A stretch of DNA of 6,072 nt. Source: Solobacterium sp. (lineage in GTDB: Bacteria > Bacillota_I > Bacilli_A > Erysipelotrichales > Erysipelotrichaceae). The notes under the pieces were generated by a model, which was not told the origin of the DNA, ran no database searches, and worked only from the letters and a program-made list of their open reading frames with translations. The position numbers and the translations under genes were made by a program. Positions 1-5,189 of the stretch are shown here, piece by piece. Each line of letters begins with the position of its first letter. Within the stretch, counting starts at the first letter, position 1. Location of the stretch: contig JAEEHG010000154.1 of NCBI GenBank assembly GCA_016280695.1, positions 1 to 6,072 of the forward strand. Reading direction: 5' to 3'.

Positions 1-2
1 AG

Positions 3-653
3 CCGGCCTGCACCGGTTCCAGTGTCGGCATCTCGATTGCCCACAATGATGAAGAATACCTGCAGGCTTTCGAGGAAGCCCGGCAGTATGACCTGAAGAT
101 CATCACCGAAAAAGTCGTCAAGCCGATGCGGGAGATCAACTGCTCCGTTGCCGGTGACAGCTTTGAGGCCTTCCCTTCCGTTCTGGAAGAAGTAAACAAG
201 AACAACAACGAGGAAATCCTTTCCTTTGACAAGAAATACATGGGCGGCGGCAAGAATGCCAAGGGCGCCGGCAGCCAGCCTTCCAAGGGCATGGCCAGCA
301 CAGCCCGCATTGTCCCGGCACCGCTGACCGATGCCCAGACAAAGCAGATCCAGGAATATGCCCTGAAGACCTTCAAGGTGCTTGGCATGAGCGGCGTATG
401 CCGGATTGACTTCATGATGGATGCCGAGACAAAGACGATCTATGTCAATGAAGTCAACACGATTCCGGGCAGTCTGGCCTTCTATCTCTGGGAAGCGACG
501 GATGTGCCGTTCCGGGTCCTGATGGACAAACTGATCCAGCTGGGGCTCGACCGGGCCCGCCGGCGGTCACGCATGACCTTTTCCTACGATACCAACCTGC
601 TGGCTTCCTATTCGGAAAACAGTGCCAAGGGTGCGAAAGGCGCGAAGCAGTAA
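3..653 (+). CDS. ddl: D-alanine--D-alanine ligase, C-terminal part (5' end outside window)
   Basis: Cytoplasmic ATP-grasp enzyme that joins two D-alanines using ATP, supplying the dipeptide that MurF adds to the peptidoglycan precursor. The reading frame is open from the first bases of the window, so the gene starts upstream and 216 residues are visible. Seen: the TGSSVGI loop at visible residues 4-10 (usually preceded by N-L, here C-T), an RE pair at 43-44, and the metal/ATP site RIDF plus VNEVNTIPGS, giving Arg134, Asp136, Glu150 and Asn152 as the expected catalytic and Mg ligands. The stretch after NTIPGS (LAFYLWE) is typical of Firmicute Ddl. It ends with a Lys/Gly/Ala-rich tail (KGAKGAK) beyond the usual fold. 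The ATG at 126 is internal and is not the start. A terminator overlaps the stop codon, so deoD is transcribed separately. The family call is secure; the tail has no assigned role. Confidence 0.95.
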   Translation, partial: PACTGSSVGISIAHNDEEYLQAFEEARQYDLKIITEKVVKPMREINCSVAGDSFEAFPSVLEEVNKNNNEEILSFDKKYMGGGKNAKGAGSQPSKGMASTARIVPAPLTDAQTKQIQEYALKTFKVLGMSGVCRIDFMMDAETKTIYVNEVNTIPGSLAFYLWEATDVPFRVLMDKLIQLGLDRARRRSRMTFSYDTNLLASYSENSAKGAKGAKQ

Positions 654-667
654 GCTTCCGCTTTTTT
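642..667 (+). terminator. Intrinsic terminator wrapped around the ddl stop codon
   Basis: GCGAAGC (642-648) pairs with GCTTC-C-GC (654-661), giving seven base pairs with one bulged C at 659. Six T residues (662-667) follow directly. The five-base loop AGTAA contains the TAA stop of ddl (651-653). The stem is short and bulged, so termination may be partial. Confidence 0.65.
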
Positions 668-679
668 CATTTCCGGGCA

Positions 680-688
680 TGATATAAT
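680..688 (+). promoter_or_regulatory. Extended -10 promoter of deoD
   Basis: A perfect TGATATAAT extended -10 element lies 27 bases before the deoD ATG. No good -35 hexamer sits 16-18 bases upstream, which is common for extended -10 promoters. The expected start of transcription is near 695. A GAAGG ribosome site at 702-706 follows, nine bases before the ATG. Confidence 0.7.
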
Positions 689-715
689 TGGAACAGAAAG
701 TGAAGGTAATACAAT

Positions 716-1423
716 ATGTCTACTCCTCATAACAGCGGTGTTCCCGGACAGTTTGCCAAAACCGTCCTGATGCCCGGTGATCCCCTGCGGGCCAAATTCA
801 TTGCCGATACATTCCTTGAGAATGCCGAACTGATTACGTCGGTCCGTAATGTTTACGGCTATACCGGAACATATAATGGAAAGAAAGTGTCTGTCATGGC
901 GTCCGGCATGGGCATGCCGAGCATCGGCATCTATTCCTATGAACTGTTCAAGTTCTACGATGTGGACAATATCATCCGGGTCGGGTCCGCCGGTGCTTAT
1001 TCCGCTGATCTGAAGCTGTATGATGTCGTGCTGGCTACGGCTGCCTACTCCGAGTCCACTTTTGCCAGGACCCAGTCCGGGCGTGATATCCCGGATACCC
1101 TGCTGCCGTCCGCAGAACTCAACCAGCGCCTGCGTGAAGCGGCTGTCAAACTGGATATTCCGCTTCATGAAGGTGTGATTCACAGCAGTGACGTCTTCTA
1201 CCGGGATAATTTTGACTGGACAACCGTGCGGGATCAGCGCGGCTGTGTCGCCTGCGAAATGGAAAGCTATGCCCTGTTCCACAACGCTGCCATTCTGGGC
1301 AAACACGCCGCCTGCGTGGTAACAATCTCCGACAGTTTTGTCTACCCGGAAATCACTACCCCGGAAGAAAGACAGAAATCATTCACCAACATGATGAAAA
1401 TTGCCCTGGAGGCTGCCGAGTAA
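716..1423 (+). CDS. deoD: Purine nucleoside phosphorylase, DeoD type
   Basis: Cytoplasmic hexameric-type phosphorylase that splits purine (deoxy)ribonucleosides with phosphate into free base and (deoxy)ribose-1-phosphate, in purine salvage and deoxynucleoside breakdown. At 235 residues it matches the roughly 239 of the E. coli enzyme. Seen: MSTPH at the N-terminus (His5, the residue reaching into the neighbouring subunit), the phosphate site MPGDPLRAK at 19-27, GMGMPSIGIY, RVGSAGA (E. coli has RVGSCGA), the sugar-binding EMES, and the base-protonating pair Asp206 in ISDSF and Arg219 in PEERQ, spaced as Asp204/Arg217 in E. coli. The start is fixed by the conserved MSTPH and the GAAGG ribosome site. 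No other deo genes are adjacent. No terminator is visible between its stop and the tRNA promoter ten bases on, so read-through into the tRNAs is possible. Confidence 0.96.
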   Translation: MSTPHNSGVPGQFAKTVLMPGDPLRAKFIADTFLENAELITSVRNVYGYTGTYNGKKVSVMASGMGMPSIGIYSYELFKFYDVDNIIRVGSAGAYSADLKLYDVVLATAAYSESTFARTQSGRDIPDTLLPSAELNQRLREAAVKLDIPLHEGVIHSSDVFYRDNFDWTTVRDQRGCVACEMESYALFHNAAILGKHAACVVTISDSFVYPEITTPEERQKSFTNMMKIALEAAE

Positions 1424-1432
1424 AAATAATTG

Positions 1433-1461
1433 TTGCGTTACATCATATCGTGTGGTATATT
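1433..1461 (+). promoter_or_regulatory. tRNA cluster promoter
   Basis: TTGCGT (-35, 1433-1438) and TATATT (-10, 1456-1461) are separated by the ideal 17 bases, and TGG before the -10 adds an extended -10 element. Initiation is expected near 1468, giving a leader of about 27 bases before tRNA-Ser. A possible five-pair hairpin GCACT/AGTGC (1470-1485) lies in that leader. Confidence 0.75.
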
Positions 1462-1494
1462 ATGAAAGCGCACTGATATGAGTGCTGGCTGACT

Positions 1495-1585
1495 GAAGAA
1501 GTACTCAAGAGGTCGAAGAGGTGCCCCTGCTAAGGGCATAGGTCGGGAAACCGGCGCGCGGGTTCAAATCCCGCCTTCTTCGCCA
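1495..1585 (+). tRNA. tRNA-Ser (anticodon GCU)
   Basis: Class II tRNA of 91 bases with a long variable arm. The acceptor stem GAAGAAG (1495-1501) pairs perfectly with CTTCTTC (1575-1581). The anticodon stem 1522-1526/1534-1538 holds a seven-base loop with GCT at 1529-1531, reading AGU/AGC serine codons. The T arm is 1558-1574 with loop TTCAAAT. The discriminator G (1582) and encoded CCA (1583-1585) fit serine. Confidence 0.97.
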
Positions 1586-1590
1586 GTAAC

Positions 1591-1666
1591 GGTTCCGTGG
1601 TGTAGTGGCTAACATGCCTCCCTGTCACGGAGGAGATCGCGAGTTCGATCCTCGTCGGAACCGCCA
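1591..1666 (+). tRNA. tRNA-Asp (anticodon GUC)
   Basis: Cloverleaf of 76 bases. The acceptor GGTTCCG (1591-1597) pairs with CGGAACC (1656-1662). The anticodon stem CCTCC/GGAGG encloses GTC at 1624-1626. The T stem 1639-1643/1651-1655 contains one G-T pair. Discriminator G and encoded CCA (1664-1666). It lies five bases after tRNA-Ser, so both should be cut from one transcript. Confidence 0.97.
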
Positions 1667-1672
1667 TTCTTT

Positions 1673-1746
1673 GCGGCTGTAGTTCAATGGTAGAACGCCA
1701 CCTTGCCAAGGTGGACACGGGGGTCCGATTCCCCTCAGCCGCTCCA
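1673..1746 (+). tRNA. tRNA-Gly (anticodon GCC)
   Basis: Cloverleaf of 74 bases. The acceptor GCGGCTG (1673-1679) pairs with CAGCCGC (1736-1742). The anticodon stem CCACC/GGTGG (1698-1702/1710-1714) encloses GCC at 1705-1707, reading GGU/GGC. Discriminator T and encoded CCA (1744-1746). It is six bases after tRNA-Asp and last in the cluster. Confidence 0.97.
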
Positions 1747-1757
1747 TCTGATTTGTC

Positions 1758-1780
1758 CTTCCCGTATGGGGAGTTTTTTT
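1758..1780 (+). terminator. Intrinsic terminator of the tRNA cluster
   Basis: CTTCCC (1758-1763) pairs with GGGGAG (1768-1773), six pairs including one T-G, around a GTAT loop. Seven T residues (1774-1780) follow. It sits 12 bases after the tRNA-Gly CCA. Confidence 0.85.
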
Positions 1781-1804
1781 ATGTCTTTATGTGAAATTAA
1801 GTGA

Positions 1805-1821
1805 TTTGACCACTGGTCAAA
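1805..1821 (+). promoter_or_regulatory. Perfect 17-bp palindrome, probable operator
   Basis: TTTGACCACTGGTCAAA has two eight-base arms that are exact reverse complements around a central C. It covers the putative -35 TTGACC of the following gene, where a bound dimeric repressor would block RNA polymerase. Size and symmetry fit a helix-turn-helix dimer site such as those of TetR-family proteins, but no regulator gene lies in the window and the binding protein is unknown. No T-run follows, so it is unlikely to be a terminator. Confidence 0.6.
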
Positions 1822-1836
1822 AATTTGTGCTATGAT
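1806..1836 (+). promoter_or_regulatory. Promoter of the zinc-ribbon gene
   Basis: TTGACC (1806-1811) and TATGAT (1831-1836) are separated by 19 bases, longer than ideal, but TGC just before TATGAT gives an extended -10. The -10 overlaps an upstream in-frame ATG at 1832, which therefore cannot be the translation start if this promoter is used. Confidence 0.65.
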
Positions 1837-1849
1837 AGACTCAATTATG

Positions 1850-1855
1850 AAAGGA
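1850..1855 (+). promoter_or_regulatory. Ribosome binding site choosing the 1865 start
   Basis: AAAGGA lies nine bases before the ATG at 1865. Neither upstream in-frame ATG (1832 inside the -10, 1847 almost touching this site) has a comparable site in front of it. Confidence 0.7.
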
Positions 1856-1864
1856 CGGAATACA

Positions 1865-2473
1865 ATGGAAACTACTCGTACATATATTCTCCCCTATGAC
1901 AGCTCTGCCCAGTCCGTTGCCTACGCGCTGGCCGAATACCTTGATGTAGAGAAGAACATGATCACCCAGACCATGCGGACCCGCAACGGATATACTGTCC
2001 AGTGCAAGGGTGACGCAACCGCCGAATGGACGAAATATATCGGCATGGACGCTGCCCTGTCTGTCGCCATGACCCAGATTGATGACGAACTCACTGTCGT
2101 TATCGGTACTGACAAGTGGGTGGAAAAGCTCGGCATCGCCGCTGTCGGTTCGATCTTCTTCCAGCCGCTGCTGATTACAGCCGGCATCGGGGCCCTGCGT
2201 CAGGCCACCCTGCCGCAGGATATCTTCCGCTTTATTGAAGATTTCCTCGGTGTGGAGCCGGTTGAGAAAGTCGTCCCGGAACGCACCGCACCGGTCGAAA
2301 AGCCGGAAGTTGTGCTCTGCCCGAAATGTGGCACTGCCAATCGGATCGGTTCCCTCTTCTGCCGGGAATGCGGCGAAAAGCTGGTCAAGCCGGTCGTGAA
2401 ATGTCCGGAATGCGACGCTGTCCTGGAAGGGGATGAAACCTTCTGCCCGTTCTGCGGCAAGCGCCTGAAATAA
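1865..2473 (+). CDS. Unnamed protein with hydrophobic segment and C-terminal double zinc ribbon
   Basis: I do not recognise a named gene. The 202-residue protein has three parts. Residues 1-87 form a soluble, alpha/beta-looking domain (TTRTYILPYDSS, then YTVQCKGD and KYIGMDAALSV). Residues about 89-112 are hydrophobic and Gly/Ala-rich (GIAAVGSIFFQPLLITAGIGA), possibly one membrane segment. After an acidic helix and a Pro/Glu/Val linker (about 120-138) come two zinc ribbons: Cys142, 145, 156, 159 and Cys170, 173, 184, 187, each a CxxC pair, the second of each followed by G. Such double ribbons bind structural zinc and usually mediate protein or nucleic-acid contacts. The start at 1865 is set by its ribosome site and by the promoter overlapping the earlier ATG. 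It has its own promoter with a palindromic operator and a terminator behind it, so it appears to be a single-gene unit. Proteins of this general layout occur in Firmicutes; no function can be assigned. Confidence 0.85.
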   Translation: METTRTYILPYDSSAQSVAYALAEYLDVEKNMITQTMRTRNGYTVQCKGDATAEWTKYIGMDAALSVAMTQIDDELTVVIGTDKWVEKLGIAAVGSIFFQPLLITAGIGALRQATLPQDIFRFIEDFLGVEPVEKVVPERTAPVEKPEVVLCPKCGTANRIGSLFCRECGEKLVKPVVKCPECDAVLEGDETFCPFCGKRLK

Positions 2474-2479
2474 AAAACT

Positions 2480-2501
2480 GAACCTGGCAACAGGTTCTTT
2501 T
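2480..2501 (+). terminator. Intrinsic terminator after the zinc-ribbon gene
   Basis: GAACCTG (2480-2486) pairs perfectly with CAGGTTC (2491-2497) around a GCAA tetraloop (GNRA type), followed by TTTT. It starts six bases after the stop codon. The T-run is short. Six A residues (2472-2477) lie just before the stem, so weak action on the other strand is conceivable. Confidence 0.75.
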
Positions 2502-2540
2502 CATTCCCGGTATTATCATGTACACTTTATCCGTGTGATT

Positions 2541-2546
2541 GGAGGG
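2541..2546 (+). promoter_or_regulatory. Ribosome binding site choosing the 2551 start
   Basis: GGAGGG lies four bases before ATG 2551. An in-frame TTG at 2539 overlaps this site and so is not the start. Upstream promoter elements are unclear: TACACT at 2521-2526 with TTTTCA at 2498-2503 is possible but weak and runs into the preceding terminator tail. Confidence 0.75.
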
Positions 2547-2550
2547 TGCC

Positions 2551-2754
2551 ATGAGCAAAGCAGGAATTACCATGCTGGCGACAATCAGTGTCATGTTCAC
2601 GCTGATGACATTGTTCTGCCTGTACCGGCTGGCAACCGGGTATACACCGGCAATCAGTGCGGCATTCCCGTGTCTTCTTGTCGCGGTATATACCGGCTGG
2701 CTGGCTTATCATTTTCTTCATAAAAAGCCGGTCAGTGATGACGACGATGACTGA
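2551..2754 (+). CDS. Small two-helix membrane protein with acidic tail
   Basis: Not a recognised family. The 67-residue product has two hydrophobic stretches, about residues 5-26 (ITMLATISVMFTLMTLFCLY) and about 32-58 (TPAISAAFPCLLVAVYTGWL and following), joined by a short LATGY turn. A hydrophilic tail KKPVSDDDDD follows. The start at 2551 has a strong GGAGGG ribosome site. With two Lys after helix 2 and Arg only in the loop, topology cannot be settled by eye. It sits between a terminator and the convergent bidirectional terminator, so it is probably a single-gene transcript. That it is real rests on the ribosome site, the coherent membrane profile and the correctly placed terminator. No function is inferred. 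Confidence 0.75.
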   Translation: MSKAGITMLATISVMFTLMTLFCLYRLATGYTPAISAAFPCLLVAVYTGWLAYHFLHKKPVSDDDDD

Positions 2755-2762
2755 AAGACCTG

Positions 2763-2796
2763 AAAAGGTCCGGACCATGACGGTCCGGGCCTTTTT
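2763..2796. terminator. Strong bidirectional terminator between convergent genes
   Basis: GGTCCGGACC (2767-2776) pairs with GGTCCGGGCC (2782-2791), ten pairs with one T-G, around an ATGAC loop. AAAA (2763-2766) and TTTTT (2792-2796) flank it, so either strand reads as a stem followed by a U-tract. It serves the small membrane gene on the plus strand and the Mur ligase operon on the minus strand, whose stop is six bases away. Confidence 0.9.
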
Positions 2797-2801
2797 CCTG
2801 C

Positions 2802-4376
2802 TCAGTGATTGAAGGCGTCCGGCAGATCGTTTTCCAGCAGGATCGTATCAGCCGGCGTCGCGTTCTTCCAGACCCAGTCAAACGCTTCCTTAACGGTGGC
2901 CAGCACATGCACATGCGACATATCATAGCCGGAATCCTCCAGGCCCTGCCGGATGGCATGAACCTGTTTCTCCCCGACCAGGATGACCTCGTCGGCACAC
3001 CCTTTCATCCGGGTTCCGAACGTATGGTTGATTTCATCCTGACGTTCCCCGAGCTCAATCATGCCCGGCGTGACAATAATCCGTTTACCGGGCATCTTCG
3101 CCAGCACTTCCAGGGCCATTGCGGCGCCGCTGGGATTGGCATTGAACGCGTCATCGATAAATGAATAACCGCCGATAATCTTTTTCTCCAGACGGTGCTC
3201 CACCTGTTTCATTTCCCGGACAGCCCGCTGGATCCGCGGCCAGGGAATCGCCAGTGTCCTGGCAACAGCCACCGCTGACAGGATATTCAGGATATTCAGC
3301 TCGCCCAGCAGCTTGGTCTCAAACGCATGGCTTTCGCCTTCGGCCTCCACATTGAAGGAAGAACCGTAAGGACCGTAATCGATATCCACGGCCCGGAAAT
3401 CAGCCTCCCTGCACCGGATCCCGTAGGTCAGGATTCTGACCGGGTTTTTGATTTCATATGCCCGGATCAGTTCATTGTCATAATTCAGAATGCCCGTCCC
3501 GTCCGGCGGCAGCAGTTCGATCATCTGCATCTTCTCCCGGGTGATGTTGTCCTGGGAACCGAAGGTCTGCAGGTGCTGCGGGCCGATGGAGGTCACCACC
3601 CCGATCACGGGATGGACAAAATTCATCAGTTCCGTGATATCGCCGACATGATCCGCCCCCATTTCACAGACAAAAACCTGGTGGATGGGTTTCAGCAGTT
3701 CCCGGATCGTCCGGGTAATGCCCATCGGGGTGTTGTACGAAGCCGGTGTCATCAGCGACATATACTGCTCGGAAACAATGGACTGGATGACATTCTTGGT
3801 GGAAGTCTTGCCGTAGCTGCCGGTAATGCCGATGCGTATCAGGTCCGCGTGCTGATTCAGGATATCCTTCGCTTCATTGAGATACCGGGTCCGGCCCGCC
3901 TTTTCAATCGGCGCCGTGATGACAGCCATGGGATAAATCAGCAGCCAGGGCAGACAGGCGGAAAGCAGCGGCGCGCAGATCCGGAAGAACACCGGCGCCA
4001 GGTTCAGCCCGGCGGCACAAATCACGGCCAGGCCGGCCATGACGGCAATCTGGCGCTTGACCCGGTTGGTATAGACCAGCGGCTTGATATAGCTCCTGCC
4101 GCGCTCCTGCAGAATTCTCAAAACGGTCAGCACCGCCCCGGAAACAGCCAGGGCCGCAGCCCCCTGCCCCCACAGCAGCTGGGCCGCCGCCGTGACAGCG
4201 GAAAGCACGGCCGGCAGGACATACTGCCCCGCTCCGGCCAGACCGTTTTCCCGCAGCCATTTTGTAAACCGCGCGCATTCGTAGCGGTTCTGCTGAAACA
4301 TGTGCAGGGCATGCTTGCCGGGCACCAGCATCGATGTCAGCCACAGGCATATTCCGATGATTGTAAGTATCTTCAT
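2802..4376 (-). CDS. Membrane-anchored MurF-like Mur ligase
   Basis: Mur ligase family protein of 524 residues, closest in motifs to MurF, which adds D-Ala-D-Ala to UDP-MurNAc-tripeptide with ATP. Residues 1-156 contain four or five hydrophobic stretches (about 1-18, 51-69, 72-88, 109-129, 131-155), absent from the usual soluble roughly 450-residue MurF. The catalytic part follows: P-loop TGSYGKTSTK at 185-194 (Lys190), CEMGA at 237-241 (Glu238), IGPQHLQTFGS at 264-274 (His268) with Lys282 as the likely carbamylated lysine, then EHRLE at 393-397, DDAFNANPSG at 408-417 and TPGMIELGERQ at 436-446. The C-terminus has LLENDLPD where standard MurF has a LVKGSR-like motif. The start overlaps the hydrolase stop (ATGA) and has AGAGGA nine bases upstream (4386-4391). 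It could be the cell's MurF or a paralogue; I leave the symbol blank for that reason. Confidence 0.88.
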   Translation of the reverse strand: MKILTIIGICLWLTSMLVPGKHALHMFQQNRYECARFTKWLRENGLAGAGQYVLPAVLSAVTAAAQLLWGQGAAALAVSGAVLTVLRILQERGRSYIKPLVYTNRVKRQIAVMAGLAVICAAGLNLAPVFFRICAPLLSACLPWLLIYPMAVITAPIEKAGRTRYLNEAKDILNQHADLIRIGITGSYGKTSTKNVIQSIVSEQYMSLMTPASYNTPMGITRTIRELLKPIHQVFVCEMGADHVGDITELMNFVHPVIGVVTSIGPQHLQTFGSQDNITREKMQMIELLPPDGTGILNYDNELIRAYEIKNPVRILTYGIRCREADFRAVDIDYGPYGSSFNVEAEGESHAFETKLLGELNILNILSAVAVARTLAIPWPRIQRAVREMKQVEHRLEKKIIGGYSFIDDAFNANPSGAAMALEVLAKMPGKRIIVTPGMIELGERQDEINHTFGTRMKGCADEVILVGEKQVHAIRQGLEDSGYDMSHVHVLATVKEAFDWVWKNATPADTILLENDLPDAFNH

Positions 4377-5137
4377 CTGTTCATATCCTCTTTCAGAAAG
4401 ACATCAAGCACCCGGTTGAACCTGTCACTCTGATGCCAGTAGGCAAAATGGTCATCCCCGGCGAACACCGCAAGGCCGGCGTCCGGGATTTCCTTTTCCA
4501 TCAGCTGGCCCATCCAGAGCGGCACAGCTTCATCCATATCACCCCAGACCAGCAGCACCGGGCAGCTGATCTCCTTCAGTACCGGGGTTACATCATCATT
4601 TACCACTTTGACAAAAGATTCCCGCATAATGCCGCTGACATTCCGGTAGTCTTCCGAACCGGCCCGGTTCTGCAGTTCCGCCAGTTTCTTCTCATTGCCG
4701 GTGGCCTGCAGGAGCCACTTGCCGGCCTTAAACGTCTTTGTCCGCAGATGCCAGCCGAGATCCCGTTTCGGGCGAATGCCGGCCGCCCCGGTCAGGCACA
4801 TCCGGCGCACGTCATGGTGAACCGCCGCATAACGGATCGCCACCCGGCAGCCGAACGAATGTCCGATCAGAATCGGATCCTCAATCCCGTTGGCACTGAT
4901 GAATTCTTCCAGAAAATGCATATACTCCGGCACACCCCAGGGCACAGGCGGCAGGCTGCTTTCCCCGAAACCCGGAAAATCCAGATTGTATACGGAAAAA
5001 GAAGAACACAGATGCTCTTCCACTGCACTCATCATATACATATTCTGACCCCAGCCATGCAGCAGGATCACATCCCGGCCGCTGCCGCTGTGCCGGAAAG
5101 CTGTCCTTACGCCGGCAAATTCCGCAAATTCTGTCAT
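4373..5137 (-). CDS. Alpha/beta-fold hydrolase
   Basis: Serine hydrolase-type protein of 254 residues without a signal peptide, so probably cytoplasmic. Seen: the oxyanion-side HGWGQ at 27-31, nucleophile elbow GHSFG at 92-96 (Ser94), the acid in WGDMDEAVP (Asp202, with Asp200 as alternative) and His230 in GDDHFAYW, completing the triad. A cap region lies between about 120 and 185. The substrate cannot be read from the sequence; esterase, lipase-like and peptidase-like members share these motifs. It is cotranscribed with the Mur ligase through a four-base ATGA overlap, which suggests a linked envelope or peptidoglycan role by inference only. It begins 52 bases after the kinase gene and may have its own promoter. 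The ribosome site AGGA is only three bases from the ATG, which is unusually close, yet no in-frame alternative start fits the fold better. Confidence 0.9.
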   Translation of the reverse strand: MTEFAEFAGVRTAFRHSGSGRDVILLHGWGQNMYMMSAVEEHLCSSFSVYNLDFPGFGESSLPPVPWGVPEYMHFLEEFISANGIEDPILIGHSFGCRVAIRYAAVHHDVRRMCLTGAAGIRPKRDLGWHLRTKTFKAGKWLLQATGNEKKLAELQNRAGSEDYRNVSGIMRESFVKVVNDDVTPVLKEISCPVLLVWGDMDEAVPLWMGQLMEKEIPDAGLAVFAGDDHFAYWHQSDRFNRVLDVFLKEDMNR

Positions 5138-5146
5138 ATGTCCTAT

Positions 5147-5175
5147 ATTGTACCCGATCTTTCCGCCGCCGTTAA
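5147..5175 (-). promoter_or_regulatory. Possible promoter for the hydrolase and Mur ligase genes
   Basis: On the minus strand, TTAACG (5170-5175) and TACAAT (5147-5152) are spaced by 17 bases. Initiation would fall near 5140, only a few bases before the ATG, giving an almost leaderless message. The -10 is good; the -35 matches four of six bases. It may be internal to a kinase-led operon. Confidence 0.4.
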
Positions 5176-5189
5176 GCCGGAAATCGCGT

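Noticed and set aside
608..1306. Minus-strand open frame (232 codons) opposite deoD
   Set aside because: deoD is complete and strongly conserved on the plus strand; the antisense product has no recognisable motif.
1470..1485. GCACT/AGTGC hairpin in the tRNA leader as a regulatory RNA
   Set aside because: Only five pairs with a six-base loop and no U-tract; it could occur by chance.
1530..1718. Minus-strand open frame across the three tRNA genes
   Set aside because: It is the familiar artefact of translating the antisense strand of tRNA genes (GFEPARRFP-like peptide); the tRNA cloverleafs explain the sequence.
1832..1864. Longer zinc-ribbon protein starting at ATG 1832
   Set aside because: That ATG is inside the TATGAT -10 element, upstream of the transcript start, and has no ribosome site.
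3327..4433. Long plus-strand open frame (368 codons) opposite the Mur ligase gene
   Set aside because: It is antisense to a gene with intact catalytic motifs. Its product is rich in His, Gln, Arg and Pro without a recognisable domain, as expected opposite GC-rich codons.
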